Shown: positions 20,162 to 29,241, numbered from the stretch's first letter. The stretch: 64,000 bases of DNA from Trichomonas vaginalis G3 (GCF_026262505.1 NC_067205.1:8308001-8372000), one strand, 5' to 3'. Translations and numbers: made by a program. The notes: generated by a model from the letters alone, not told the origin.

Positions 20162-20341
20162 ATGAGTGAGTATAGTTCTGCCGAACCATTGGAAGAGAAG
20201 AAGTACCCTTGCTGGCAAAAGACAAAAATAGTTGCCTTAGTTGTCATTGCAATTGTACTCGTAATTGAATTCATTGTACTTCTCTTCACGTACCTAAAAC
20301 TCAAGGACGGCATATGCTTTAAGAAGCTACCATCTTACTAA
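20162..20341 (+). CDS. Small single-pass membrane protein (element B)
   Basis: The 59-residue product starts MSEYSSAEPLEEKKYPC. It has one strong membrane segment (about residues 22-44, IVALVVIAIVLVIEFIVLLF) and ends with a short basic tail. There is no signal peptide, so a type II or tail-anchored orientation is likely. The start at 20162 is preferred to 20150, since the protein then begins with a normal hydrophilic N-terminus. The function is unknown; small membrane proteins are common in capsid-bearing elements. Confidence 0.5.
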   Translation: MSEYSSAEPLEEKKYPCWQKTKIVALVVIAIVLVIEFIVLLFTYLKLKDGICFKKLPSY

Positions 20342-20360
20342 GACTAAACACTTAGATTTT

Positions 20361-21236
20361 TCAAGCTTGACTTTTTACAATTTGAACTTTGTTCGCGTAG
20401 ATATGAATTCTGAAAGAAGTATGAGGGTCTTGTATGACTTTATACTTCTCCCATAGTTCATATCTGTCAAACTTACCTGCCATGGACTCTTTCATAAGTT
20501 CCATGAAATCGTCTTCGGACAATCCGGGGAAAAGTACAATGTCAGTAAGTATTCTTTTAACATCCTTACTTAAACTCTTTGCTGTCTGTACACAAATGAC
20601 AACTGAGATGTTAAAGTGTCTGAGCTTCTTAAGAATTCGACACATGTCTTGTTCTCTGTTCTTTAACAAAGGATGAGAAGCAAAGTCATCTAAGATAAGA
20701 AGACATCTATGAGGGTAAGTCTTCCAATCGTAAGATTGCAATTTCTTCGAAATGTATTCTATCTCTTTCTGTTTGTTTCTGAAGTGTTTCTTCTCTAATA
20801 TTCTCTGCATTTCCTCATTAGGGTCTTTAAACTTAGAATTTATATACTCATTTATAGCATTGTACTTCAAAACTCTTCTTTGGTACTTCTTTATCCAATC
20901 TAACAACTCAGTATCCTTTATACATACTAACTTAGACTTCTTTATAATATCTTTGAACGAATTGACGGTTTGGTCAAATTGACCAGAAGTACTACAAATG
21001 ACAACTAACTCATAGAATGGGTTCTTCTCATCTAGTTCTTGTTGTTGTGCAGCCATTTTAAGATAAGTGAAAGTCTTACCCGACCCAGGTGGTGCAATTA
21101 GACCTGTTATACCATTCTGAGCAAATAAGAACTTGTCATGTATAGGTTTTATCTGAGCATTTTCTAACTTCCTCTTGTTCTTGTTTAAAACATTCTCAAA
21201 TTTCTTGTCAATGTCAGCAAACTTTTTTTCTAACAT
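20361..21236 (-). CDS. Genome-packaging ATPase (element B)
   Basis: This belongs to the A32/FtsK-like packaging ATPases of Polintons. The start is taken at 21236 (MLEKKFADIDKKF), because it leaves a 36-bp promoter gap to the divergent gene at 21273, although the frame is open further upstream. From that start, Walker A APPGSGKT lies near residue 47 and Walker B CLLILDDFAS near residue 184. A C-terminal arginine-rich region follows. Length (about 291 residues) and motifs match the copy in element C at 61305-62192. The gene looks whole. Confidence 0.82.
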   Translation of the reverse strand: MLEKKFADIDKKFENVLNKNKRKLENAQIKPIHDKFLFAQNGITGLIAPPGSGKTFTYLKMAAQQQELDEKNPFYELVVICSTSGQFDQTVNSFKDIIKKSKLVCIKDTELLDWIKKYQRRVLKYNAINEYINSKFKDPNEEMQRILEKKHFRNKQKEIEYISKKLQSYDWKTYPHRCLLILDDFASHPLLKNREQDMCRILKKLRHFNISVVICVQTAKSLSKDVKRILTDIVLFPGLSEDDFMELMKESMAGKFDRYELWEKYKVIQDPHTSFRIHIYANKVQIVKSQA

Positions 21237-21272
21237 ATTTTTAGAAAAATTAAAATTTTTATCTTTTAGAAA
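21237..21272. promoter_or_regulatory. Divergent micro-promoter, 36 bp
   Basis: This is all the DNA between the start codons of the ATPase (21236, minus) and 21273 (plus). It consists of T-runs and A-runs with TTTTTAGAAAA in both senses, so each gene has a T-tract a short way upstream of its ATG. Confidence 0.5.
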
Positions 21273-21725
21273 ATGTCTAGCGATTTCGCTATCTATATTC
21301 GAGACAAGCTTTTCGACAGCAAAACATCTGTCGACCATAAAATCTTACATAGTGTAAACAAGAAAGGGGAATTTGTTCTAAAGTTCTGTTTCTGGGAATA
21401 TGACAAGAACCATAAAACATTAAGCAGAGAAGTCTTAAAATTTGTCAATGACAGACTTGTTGACAGAGATGACGCCTCTTGGAGAGATGAAGTCCAACAA
21501 AACTTCTTAGAATGCAAAGAAGACACATGCGCTGTTCTTGAAGATGAAATAGAAAACAGAATAGATGAGCTATTAAAGGACAAAGAACTTTTACATAAAT
21601 ATAGTTGCGCCAAATTTGACATAACTCCACCAGAAAAGAAGAAGAAAGAAAAGAAAGAAAAGAAAGTAGAAGAAGAGAAGAAAGAACCTGAACCAGTTCC
21701 AGAGAAAAAGAAATTTGACATGTAA
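21273..21725 (+). CDS. Unrecognised protein with Lys/Glu tail (B)
   Basis: A 150-residue protein. The first 105 residues look folded (DFAIYIRDKLFD; KFCFWEYDKN; an acidic segment ENRIDELLKDKELLHK). The last 40 are a Lys/Glu/Pro-rich tail with KKEKKEKK and PEPVPEKKK. A charged tail of this kind often binds nucleic acid or tethers a partner. The frame is intact. It is divergent from the ATPase and convergent with 21742-22161. No family was recognised. Confidence 0.55.
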   Translation: MSSDFAIYIRDKLFDSKTSVDHKILHSVNKKGEFVLKFCFWEYDKNHKTLSREVLKFVNDRLVDRDDASWRDEVQQNFLECKEDTCAVLEDEIENRIDELLKDKELLHKYSCAKFDITPPEKKKKEKKEKKVEEEKKEPEPVPEKKKFDM

Positions 21726-21741
21726 AAATAAAATTTTATTT

Positions 21742-22161
21742 TTAGAACATTTCTGGGTCAATGTCAATGTTCTCTTCCTCTTTAGGAGCAAACACTGGCT
21801 TAGACTCTAAAATCTTTTTACCCAATTTACCTTGAACTTCTACAACTTTAGACTCATAATATTCATAGTCGTCTGCTTTCTTTGGTTCATAAGGTATAAC
21901 AAGTTTGTATGCTTTGCCTTCTTTAAGGTTTGAGAACCTTCTGTCAAAACTTTCTTTGACTGTTAACAAACCTTCTATGTCTAAGTCTTCAAATTTCGCA
22001 CCATTTTTAGTCACAATAGCAAACTTAACTGGTTCGATGTTCCAAACTTTGCTGAATGAAGACTTTTCAAAATGGTAGAAGTAAACATTCAAATATGTGA
22101 ATGGGTCTAGTTCTTCTTTAAGTCCTGACATGTACTTGTTTACTGAGATGAATTTTGCCAT
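21742..22161 (-). CDS. Unrecognised 139-aa protein, acidic tail (B)
   Basis: Starts MAKFISVNKYMSG. It has a beta-rich middle (KFAIVTKNGAKFEDLDIEG; KLVIPYEPKKADDYEYY) and an acidic C-terminus NIDIDPEMF. Size, beta pattern and acidic tail are those of many phage single-stranded-DNA-binding proteins, but no motif proves it. A gene in element C (52390-52856) has a similar plan and the tail EEIDPDVI. The ATG is preceded by TTTTTTTATCCGATAGAAAAAG, the element promoter layout. It looks whole. Confidence 0.55.
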   Translation of the reverse strand: MAKFISVNKYMSGLKEELDPFTYLNVYFYHFEKSSFSKVWNIEPVKFAIVTKNGAKFEDLDIEGLLTVKESFDRRFSNLKEGKAYKLVIPYEPKKADDYEYYESKVVEVQGKLGKKILESKPVFAPKEEENIDIDPEMF

Positions 22162-22192
22162 CTTTTTCTATCGGATAAAAAAATATTTTTTT

Positions 22193-22990
22193 TTATTCTT
22201 GACTTTGTTGTTGCATTTGTTGCATTTGTTGTTCTTGAGCTATTTGTTGTTGAAGTTGTTCTTGTAATACAATACTTTCACCAGTTGCATCTTCCAATTC
22301 GAAACTTTCTGCCGTCATTGACAAATACATAGGACATAAAAGTTTTACAAGAACAAAGTTTGCGTCAACTAATGTCAACGTTATACTTGCCAAAGTGTTT
22401 GAGTTCACTAAGGTTGAAAATTCTGCATTCGAATGAACAATAGGCAAACCAGCAGAGAAAGTATTGTTTATACGCATAAGTATCTTTTGGTCATAATAGT
22501 TTCTGTCGACATTCGAATAACACTTTGAACCTAAGTTTGAAACAATATATAAGATTGGTGTGCTTAATGTCAATGGAATAGACATTCCTTGTATGACACC
22601 TTTTCCTGTTATAGGAAACTGTTGGTAGTAAAAACCAGAAATAAGTTTTGTATTATAGCTCATATCGTTTATAGTAAACTCAGTCGGACATCCAAACATA
22701 ATGAAACCTGCTCTAGTTGCAGCACATGTTACACCCGTACTTAAAGTATTAAATAAGTCAACAAAACCTGTTGGTGGTATATCTGAGTAAGTATCTTCAA
22801 AGGAGTATTTTTTACCATTCACAACAATAAAGTCTTCTGGTGTCAAAAGAGCAAAACAGGCTTTAGTCGTCATTGTGTTTAAAGTTAGTTTACAATACCG
22901 TCCTTGAGGACTTTGTAAGTTTGTTGTTATAGAATTATATGACTCAGGGTTTTTAGTCGTAATAGTATAAACCATTATGTCTTCTACCAT
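22193..22990 (-). CDS. Virion-like beta protein with Gln-rich tail (B)
   Basis: A 265-residue protein. It starts MVEDIMVYTITTKNPESYN. The body is beta-rich with short hydrophobic strands (SIPLTLSTPILYIVSNLG near the middle). The C-terminus is a Gln/Met repeat (QQIAQEQQMQQMQQQ). The position next to the CCG gene and capsid gene, and the general plan, match the 59277-60242 and 62209-63090 proteins of element C. A penton or minor capsid role is inferred. The start TAAATG lies 4 bp after the stop of the upstream CCG gene, so the two may be co-transcribed. Confidence 0.5.
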   Translation of the reverse strand: MVEDIMVYTITTKNPESYNSITTNLQSPQGRYCKLTLNTMTTKACFALLTPEDFIVVNGKKYSFEDTYSDIPPTGFVDLFNTLSTGVTCAATRAGFIMFGCPTEFTINDMSYNTKLISGFYYQQFPITGKGVIQGMSIPLTLSTPILYIVSNLGSKCYSNVDRNYYDQKILMRINNTFSAGLPIVHSNAEFSTLVNSNTLASITLTLVDANFVLVKLLCPMYLSMTAESFELEDATGESIVLQEQLQQQIAQEQQMQQMQQQSQE

Positions 22991-22994
22991 TTAC

Positions 22995-23576
22995 TTAGCA
23001 AATAAATTTTAATGAAATGTTGTGGTCGTCAAATATTTTTATGACGTCTGGGAAACTATACTTTAAGTTCAACGTTTCACCTCCTTTCATAACGTATATC
23101 TTGTCAATGACATTATATGAAACACCACAGCAACGAATGTCGGGTTCTATTTCTTTGATGTTTATATCGTCTGCCTCTGTCAAAAGTTTCAATAGTTCTT
23201 TCAAAACTTCATGAGGTGCAATGACATATGAGTTCACTTTTACAGGGTTGTGTTCGACCAAGTTTAACATTATACCTAAAGCTTGACAAATCTTCTCCTG
23301 AGTTTGAAGTTTGTCTTTCAGTTGTTGGTAGTCGTTTCGAATATCTGCAACAGAACTTAAGTCTCTGCTAACTTCAGGATATGTTGGTTGTTCTTTTACA
23401 GGAACAATTGTTATACCATCTTCGTCCTCGTATGGTTTCCCCACTTCAACATCTCTGTCTTTGACATTGACAATAACACTTTGACTGTTTGTTTGAGTTG
23501 GTGAATTTAACTTCACATCTGCCACCGCCATTAAACCTTTTGAAACACTCACGCTTCTATTTTTCGGAAATGACAT
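22995..23576 (-). CDS. CCG-motif conserved Polinton protein (B copy)
   Basis: The start is placed at 23576 (MSFPKNRSVSVSKG), not at the open frame's upstream end, because 23576 is preceded by TTTTTATTCTAAGTAAA and leaves the divergent gene at 23595 its own promoter. About 193 residues: a Val/Asn-rich N-terminus, a helical middle (YQQLKDKLQTQEKICQ), then IEPDIRCCGVSYNVIDKIYVM with the Cys-Cys-Gly motif and a beta-rich end. It is homologous to 9923-10639 (A) and 60267-60881 (C). The frame looks whole. Function is unknown. Confidence 0.62.
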   Translation of the reverse strand: MSFPKNRSVSVSKGLMAVADVKLNSPTQTNSQSVIVNVKDRDVEVGKPYEDEDGITIVPVKEQPTYPEVSRDLSSVADIRNDYQQLKDKLQTQEKICQALGIMLNLVEHNPVKVNSYVIAPHEVLKELLKLLTEADDINIKEIEPDIRCCGVSYNVIDKIYVMKGGETLNLKYSFPDVIKIFDDHNISLKFIC

Positions 23577-23594
23577 TTTACTTAGAATAAAAAG
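23577..23594. promoter_or_regulatory. Divergent micro-promoter, 18 bp
   Basis: Only TTTACTTAGAATAAAAAG separates the start codons of 23576 (minus) and 23595 (plus). Read on the minus strand it gives CTTTTTATTCTAAGTAAA. It must serve both genes, or the promoters overlap the coding regions. Confidence 0.6.
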
Positions 23595-24014
23595 ATGGAC
23601 GTATTCGAGTATCTCTTCGAATTGAAGCAGAACAAAGTTTACACACACAAACAATACAAATACATTGACAGAATAGTTCTTTATACAAACAATGGTAAAT
23701 GTTATAGAATAGCAGTCTTTGCTGAACCTAAATATTTTCATAAAGCAAAGAAAGTTGGTATAACTGAAATGGTGAAAGTTCTTGACGTTGACAAAAATAT
23801 AACAACAAAACTTACAGATATTTCTAAAGGAAAGTTTATAATACAATATTATGTCAAAACTGGCGTACTGTCAATATTTGACGGAGAGAAGTCAGTTCAA
23901 GAACAACTTACTGACCTGCTGCCAAAATCTGCTCGATGGAAGCTGTCGTTATGCCAATCTGAGGAGCCCCAGCAGGTTTCATCGAACGAATCTTCAAAAG
24001 AGCATCTTCCGTGA
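23595..24014 (+). CDS. Unrecognised 139-aa protein (element B)
   Basis: Starts MDVFEYLFELKQNK, just 18 bp from the divergent CCG gene. It is Lys/Val/Tyr-rich with a beta-like body (YIDRIVLYTNNGKCYRIAV; KFIIQYYVKTGVLSIF) and a Ser/Glu-rich C-terminus. Its last ~100 bases overlap the 3' end of the convergent capsid gene (23908), so the natural stop may be altered. No domain was recognised. Confidence 0.5.
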   Translation: MDVFEYLFELKQNKVYTHKQYKYIDRIVLYTNNGKCYRIAVFAEPKYFHKAKKVGITEMVKVLDVDKNITTKLTDISKGKFIIQYYVKTGVLSIFDGEKSVQEQLTDLLPKSARWKLSLCQSEEPQQVSSNESSKEHLP

Positions 24015-25514
24015 AAAGTGCTATTGGTTTTGTAAACTTCTTTGCTCTCAGTTCATCTGGACCGTCTCTGTCACCAGTATATTGTATTTGTACAGTACCA
24101 ACAGTTGAAATACCACCCATAAAGTCTTCTGAGTCAGCAAATGGAATGCCAAGCCAAAAGTTGAACGTCTCCATTTGTATATTGGGTTTTTTGACCTCCT
24201 GTATGAGTCCATACTTTCACATATGGCATAATAGAACTTTGCATTTCAGGGTTAATGGTTGTTGTGAAATTGTTGTTAAAGTTCATAGCATCTAATGTCA
24301 AGTTGTATGACCTCATATCCTCAACTGTAGAATATTCTTCTCTTGGATAATATTTGCCATCTATGTTTATATGATATTTAATACCGGGGTTGTAGAAACA
24401 AGAATAGTCATTTATAGTTCGTCTGAACAGTACAAACATAGTATCTGCATGTTTCATTGCAGTTGTTAAAGCAATATCTGTTCTTGCACCTGGGTCAGCA
24501 CTTTGGTTTCCAACTTCACCTGCAAAGTCTTTGACAGATATTTGGTGTATAGGGAACATAAGTGGAACTGCAATATATTTGGCAGCTAAAGCATTTGAAA
24601 TATCTGGGTCCAACATATAGACTGCAAGTCTGCTTTCTATTCTCTTGCATTCAAACTTTTCGCATGTAAACTTAACTGGGTCCCAAGCAGTTCCAGCAGC
24701 ATTGAAATAATAGTTTACTTCATTGTTGAAGTTTGAGAAACCAAAGTCTAAGTCAACTTTGTCTTTGCAAAATTCGGCGAATGACGTTTGATTTGTTCCC
24801 TTTACGTCTGTAATAGTGAATGGGTCTTGTGTTGGTGCAATGACTAAGTTATTTTTGCTTGGAAGTAAGTTCGATAGAAATTTTTCCTGCCCAGTTTGGC
24901 AAGTATCTTTTAAAAACCTGAAGATGAGGAAAGATGACAAAGGAACTCTAAGTTTCAGTTTTACTTTAGTGGCAGCAGTTCCATCTGAACCAGAAAGGTT
25001 AACATAAACTCCTGGAACGTTAGGGTCAAGTCTTCTTATTTTCTCAATATTTGCATACTGGTCTGTTTGTTCTCTAGCTTGTGGTTGTACTGAGTTTCTC
25101 AAAGCGAACCATTCATAGTTTGCCCATGTTACTGTTTGAACTAAGTCAGAGTTAGAATATATCTTATATCCCATGAAAACTTCTGGAGCATATTGGTATC
25201 CGACATAGAAAATTCCATTGCAACCTTTCTTGTCAGACAACTTGGCAGAAGGTTTTATTTCAATGTCTTGTTCCACGTATAAGAATGAGTTGTCAATAGA
25301 AATAATATGAAACCTGTCGCAAGCAATATCTACTGTTGTTGAAGAACCTTCTCCAAACTTACCTACGTTTCCATAAGAAACAGCAGTTGTATATTCGTAA
25401 GTTCCAGGAACTATTCTGACCTTCTAATGGCATTGTCGCATTCGTTTACCATTCGGAAACATTTCCGTTCATGGCATCCAAAACTGTTGGCGTTATATTC
25501 TGAGCGGCGTACAT
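23908..25514 (-). pseudogene. Polinton major capsid protein (element B)
   Basis: From MYAAQNITPTVLD at 25514 the gene runs to 23908, about 535 codons with about three interruptions. The long central ORF holds beta-rich segments typical of a double jelly-roll capsid protein (GIFYVGYQYAPEVFMGYKIY; KLKLRVPLSSFLIFR; AKYIAVPLMFPIHQISVKDF; RTINDYSCFYNPGIKYHINI). Length, position and strand relative to the ATPase and CCG genes support the call. The start follows TTTTTACCCATATGAA, the element promoter layout. Confidence 0.72.
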
Positions 25515-25546
25515 TTCATATGGGTAAAAATATAGAATAGTTGGAT

Positions 25547-26520
25547 TTATGTGTCATAATAGAACCCACTCGTACCAAGCTTTACTTTCTTCCTGACTGA
25601 GTTTTTAACTCTTCTTTTTCCTTCATTGCCACTACTTTCACTAGATGAAGTTACTTCTTCACTACTTTCACTTTGTTCTACTCTTCTTCTTTGGTGTCGC
25701 TTTTGGTACTTGCCCTCTGCTTCAAGTTGTTGCATCTTTGCCTCATGTTCACCTAGTATGTTGTAAATTTCCCATGTCCTTTTTGCCTTTGGGCTCTGGT
25801 CGCCCATCTCAGGTAACCTATATCCTAGAAAGATTTTGTCATAGTTTGTATTTGAGTTCTTCGCGTATTGTTTGCATGACTCTTTCCTGAGTTTCCGGTT
25901 CAAGCTCTTCAAACAGAGCTTGTCCATATGGAATAAGCTCGTTTCCAAATATATGTTTTTGTAGCCATTCTGGTTTTCTTTCCATGTTACCAATAATATC
26001 TTTTGTGAATGGGAAAGCTTTTACCCAATGTTTCAGTCTTGCGTCATTTATTTCTGTAGTTGGTTTTATTTTGTCAAGGAACATGTTTTTCAATACTAAC
26101 ATTTCATTTGGTACTTGTCCATTTGAGTTTTCTTAAATATTCATCCCTTCTCAGTTCATTGTCTGCAAAGTAAGTTTTTATGACATTTTGCAAACTTTCG
26201 TTTGCAAGGTCATGTACAATAGGTTCTCTTCCTTCTCTCTCCCTAACTTTCTTTCTAAACTCTTCACCAAATATACCATCTCTATGGTTCTGTGTAGTTC
26301 TTTGAGATAAATGTTCTAGAACGTCAGGTGTTATATTTCCCTCAGCCATGTTCATTTCATACTGGTCCAAAATATCTGCATGTTTCATATCTTTCAATGG
26401 CATTAAAGCCGCGCTGAAATACCAGCTATATCTGGTTCACCATTCACTTCCATTGCGTCTACAACTTCTTGGAATTGTGGTTGTAAGTTTATGAACCACC
26501 TATCCGGATTAGCTTTATGA
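25547..26520 (-). pseudogene. Broken Polinton B gene(s), unknown product
   Basis: Coding-like sequence on the minus strand covers MPLKDMKHADILDQYEMNMAE (from 26403), then KIKPTTEINDARLKHWVK, and ends with a Ser/Glu- and Arg-rich tail (SESSEEVTSSSESSGNE). It is broken, with about three interruptions, and may be one long gene or the 3' continuation of 26528-28525. It is rich in charged residues. No domain was recognised. Confidence 0.45.
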
Positions 26521-26527
26521 CCCCATC

Positions 26528-28525
26528 TCATTGTAGTTCCATAGTCTGCAGAAACAAAGTAGGTTTGTTTCCATATTGGTTAGGTTCTGAATGAACTTTA
26601 AACAATGTTTCATTTCTATATGTTTTGTTGAAATTTAACCTTTTATTTTCACCGAGTTCAGCAAAAGATTGAACGTTATATGGTCGTAAGTAAAAAGGAT
26701 TGTTGTATTTGCGTACATTTTCTTTCAGTTCTTCCATTCTATGCTGAATATTTTCATCTGATGTTGGAGTCTTTTGTATGTCGGCGAACATTTTTCGATA
26801 TTCTTCTACTATGTCAGCTGAATTTTTCTTAGACTCTTGGAAAGATTCCATATTCCCCGCATACACTTGTTGAGGGTCAAGATTTTTCGGCTGTTCCAAA
26901 TCTTCATCTAGTTCTGTGAAGTTAGTTTCCAAAGGAGGGACTTGTTCGTTTCCTTCAGGCTCTTCTAGCTGTTGTTGCTGAACTATTTCTTCCATGTCTG
27001 GTTGTATCTGAACTTCTTCCTGTGGAGTTTCTTGTACCTCATCTGCTGGCATTTCATATATTCCGAGACCGTTTTTAAAAAGTTCCCTATCTAAGTCATC
27101 CGGACTCATAAACCTTTCTTTTTTCGTTCCGTCTCTATTTTTTACGCGTTTCATGAAGAGAGTTGAATTATCATTTAGCTCTGACACCAAATATCTCGGA
27201 GTAAATTCATCCATGTCATTTGGATGATATGCTATTAAATCATATCCCTTAGCGAGCTTGTATTTTCCAGGTTTGAAATTATATCCCATTTGGTGCTGAA
27301 CCATAAAGCTAAATAGGTTCGGGTCAGTATTTCCTTCCTTGAACTTTCTAATAGCTTCTTTATATCTGTCACTAAAGTCAAGAGTATCTGGGTAACCATA
27401 GTCTTCCTTAAGCATTTTTAAGAATTCTTGGTTTCCTTGTTCTCTACTTCTTTTATGTCCTTGCTCTGTTTGTGGTTGTTGTTGTGCAGGGTTTTGAACT
27501 GTTGGTTGTTGTGCAGTGTTTTGAACTGTTGGTTGCTGTGCAGTGTTTTGAACTGTTGGTTGTGGTGCTGGATTTTGAACTGTTGGTTGTGGTGCAGTGT
27601 TTTGAACTGTTGGTTTTGGTGCATGCCTGTGTCTGTGTCCATGTGACGATGTAAATGTTTTAGGTAGTCCTGGTGCAGGTGCTTCTCTTGGAGGGTTTGG
27701 TGGTATATAAGTTCCACCAGCTGGCACATATGTTCCATCTGCAGCATAATGTCCTACCTGACTTTTCGTTCTTAAGAAAGCATTTACTAGGTCTGTTTTG
27801 GTCTGTTGTAACTCTTTTTCTTGACTTTCCACAACAGTTGCTCTAACGGAGTCATAGGCACTTTGAACTGCCTGTCTCGTTGCTGCATCTGTTATTTTCG
27901 TCATATTTTGTGCTACTTCTCTTAACTCGTTGTCGAAACCTTCAGACTTCAGTTTCTTTCCAGATGAGAAGTCGTTCACTAGTTTCACCTTACTATGAAG
28001 AGCTTCGAAGGCGTTCTTAAAGTCAGCATTCATTAAAGCTTCATTTGAACTGTCTTCATCCGCTTGTATTTTTGTCCTTATTGACCCTATAAGTTGGGCT
28101 GCTTTGGCGTTGGCTTGGGCATCTAACCAGTCATTATTAGCTTTTATATATTCTGCGCTTTTCATTGCCTTTTGCATGGCTGCGTCGTTATTTTTACTTT
28201 CTTGTGCTAAGTTTTCATACTGTACGGTTTGGTTTTGCAACTGTAAAAGTTTTTCTGCCTTTACATTTGCTTCAACTTCTTTTTTATACTCATCGCTATC
28301 CATATATGTCTTCAGGGCTTTTTGTTTTATTTCTTCATCTTTCAGTACTTTATATTGAGTAGTATGGTTTTTCAAATTTATAACATCTTGTTCCATTTTT
28401 GCTACTTCTGCTGCTTTTTCTGACACTTTTTTCGCATATTCCTCTGTACTTAGTTCTTTCAGTTGTTCTTCTTTCTTCTTTTTCTCTACGTTTAACTCAT
28501 TGAGTTTTCTTTGTGTGTCTGTCAT
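26528..28525 (-). CDS. Long coiled-coil protein with PTVQN repeats (B)
   Basis: A 665-residue protein, probably the coiled-coil gene that trichomonad Polintons are known to carry. Residues 1 to about 250 form long Lys/Glu/Gln helices (NELNVEKKKKEEQLKEL and on). About residues 290-345 are a Pro/Gln-rich linker with five copies of a nine-residue unit QPTVQNxAx. The C-terminal 300 residues are folded-looking and acidic with QEEVQIQPDMEEIVQQQ. The start overlaps the end of the upstream gene 28497-28880. The role is probably structural, in the virion or scaffold. Confidence 0.6.
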   Translation of the reverse strand: MTDTQRKLNELNVEKKKKEEQLKELSTEEYAKKVSEKAAEVAKMEQDVINLKNHTTQYKVLKDEEIKQKALKTYMDSDEYKKEVEANVKAEKLLQLQNQTVQYENLAQESKNNDAAMQKAMKSAEYIKANNDWLDAQANAKAAQLIGSIRTKIQADEDSSNEALMNADFKNAFEALHSKVKLVNDFSSGKKLKSEGFDNELREVAQNMTKITDAATRQAVQSAYDSVRATVVESQEKELQQTKTDLVNAFLRTKSQVGHYAADGTYVPAGGTYIPPNPPREAPAPGLPKTFTSSHGHRHRHAPKPTVQNTAPQPTVQNPAPQPTVQNTAQQPTVQNTAQQPTVQNPAQQQPQTEQGHKRSREQGNQEFLKMLKEDYGYPDTLDFSDRYKEAIRKFKEGNTDPNLFSFMVQHQMGYNFKPGKYKLAKGYDLIAYHPNDMDEFTPRYLVSELNDNSTLFMKRVKNRDGTKKERFMSPDDLDRELFKNGLGIYEMPADEVQETPQEEVQIQPDMEEIVQQQQLEEPEGNEQVPPLETNFTELDEDLEQPKNLDPQQVYAGNMESFQESKKNSADIVEEYRKMFADIQKTPTSDENIQHRMEELKENVRKYNNPFYLRPYNVQSFAELGENKRLNFNKTYRNETLFKVHSEPNQYGNKPTLFLQTMELQ
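27480..27618 (-). repeat. 27-bp coding minisatellite
   Basis: About five tandem 27-bp units encode the QPTVQN-(T/P)-A-(P/Q) repeat of the coiled-coil protein. The units differ at few positions, consistent with recent slippage. Confidence 0.85.
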
Positions 28526-28880
28526 ATTCTAGTTTCTTTTCGTTTTCACTTATTTGTTTCTGTATGTCTATGTTTGACTTTTTGACATCTGTTATTTGAT
28601 TTTTGAGTGAACTCAAATTCATTTGACTTTGAGGGTTATAAGCTGTTCCGTCTGCAGCTCCACCATAGCCTGCCATTTTCGCTAAAAGTGCCGCTCTTAA
28701 ACCTCCACTCTGTGCACCAATAACTCGGTTTAAAAGCATAGGGTTGCTTGACATTTGTTGCAACATAGTGGGGTCATTCATCATTTGTTGTTGCAACTGT
28801 TGTTGTGGTGTCAGTTTTACTATTGGATGTTTCAATGCTCCCTTCCTCTTACGTATATTCTTACGTAGCTTACGTGGCAT
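28497..28880 (-). CDS. Small basic/Gln-rich protein (element B)
   Basis: The start is placed at 28880 (MPRKLRKNIRKRKGALK), giving a very basic N-terminus, since the sequence just upstream is TTTTTTACTTCACTTAAA, the element promoter layout. A Gln/Met-rich stretch (QQQLQQQMMNDPTMLQQM) follows, then a Gly/Ala-rich GGLRAALLAKMAGYGGAADG segment, and a C-terminal helix. The basic start plus Gly/Ala segment recalls DNA-condensing core proteins of adenovirus-like particles; this is only an analogy. The stop overlaps the start of 26528-28525 by 29 bp. Confidence 0.5.
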   Translation of the reverse strand: MPRKLRKNIRKRKGALKHPIVKLTPQQQLQQQMMNDPTMLQQMSSNPMLLNRVIGAQSGGLRAALLAKMAGYGGAADGTAYNPQSQMNLSSLKNQITDVKKSNIDIQKQISENEKKLEYDRHTKKTQ

Positions 28881-29230
28881 TTTAAGTGAAGTAAAAAACG
28901 GTTTTTGACAGATGTTTATATGACACTTTTTGTTCAGCACAAAAAACTACTCGGTCAAAGTGTTGTCAGTTTTGTAAAATAACCGTCCTATCTCATTCTA
29001 TAAGGGGGAAAAGGCTTCTCAAAGTATACTTCCTTGGAACGCCTGTAACTTTTCCTGTAGCGACGATAGACCCTTACTTGTCCGGGCAAAGTTATACTAT
29101 TTTGAGTGCTCTACAAAAAAGTCAACGGCTGGTCGGCTGGGGTTCGGTCCTCCTCTTGGGTCTTGGGCAAAATTTCTTAGGGGCTAGAGGGCGCAACGCG
29201 CCTGGAAGCCCCACTACCTTTTTTTTTTAA
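28881..29230. other. Right end of element B, GC-richer, non-coding
   Basis: No gene was seen. Base composition rises sharply in GC from about 28985 to 29220 compared with the host DNA that follows, consistent with a Polinton terminal region. It shares the decamer GACGATAGAC with the right end of element C (63829-63838). A nested hairpin lies at 29180-29212. The inverted partner is not in the window. Confidence 0.5.
29180..29212. other. Nested GC hairpin at the end of element B
   Basis: GGGGCT (29180-29185) pairs with AGCCCC (29207-29212). Inside it, GGCGC-AAC-GCGCC (29190-29202) forms a perfect 5-bp stem with a 3-base loop. It sits about 20 bp before the T-run that marks the end of the element. 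Confidence 0.6.
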
Positions 29231-29241
29231 ATATCTTTAAT

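Larger units (their letters stand above)
18753..29230. mobile_element. Polinton/Maverick element B (partial)
   Basis: The gene set includes packaging ATPase (20361-21236), CCG-motif protein (22995-23576), major capsid protein (23908-25514) and a 665-residue coiled-coil protein (26528-28525). No polymerase or integrase is present, so the left part is missing at the mariner junction. The right edge, near 29230, has a GC-richer non-coding end (28985-29220) with a nested hairpin. Several genes are whole and others broken, with roughly six interruptions in total. Confidence 0.8.

Noticed and set aside
22995-23846. Upstream extension of the CCG protein of element B to 23846
   Set aside because: The extra 90 residues are hydrophobic antisense of the gene at 23595, and the promoter layout lies directly before 23576.
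27428-27747. Several long frames opposite or out of phase with the PTVQN repeat
   Set aside because: They come from the 27-bp minisatellite, which is open in several frames; the 665-codon frame explains the region.
29000-29220. GC-richer block considered as an rRNA or structural RNA gene
   Set aside because: No conserved RNA motif was recognised; the position fits the end of Polinton B, and it contains simple hairpins only.
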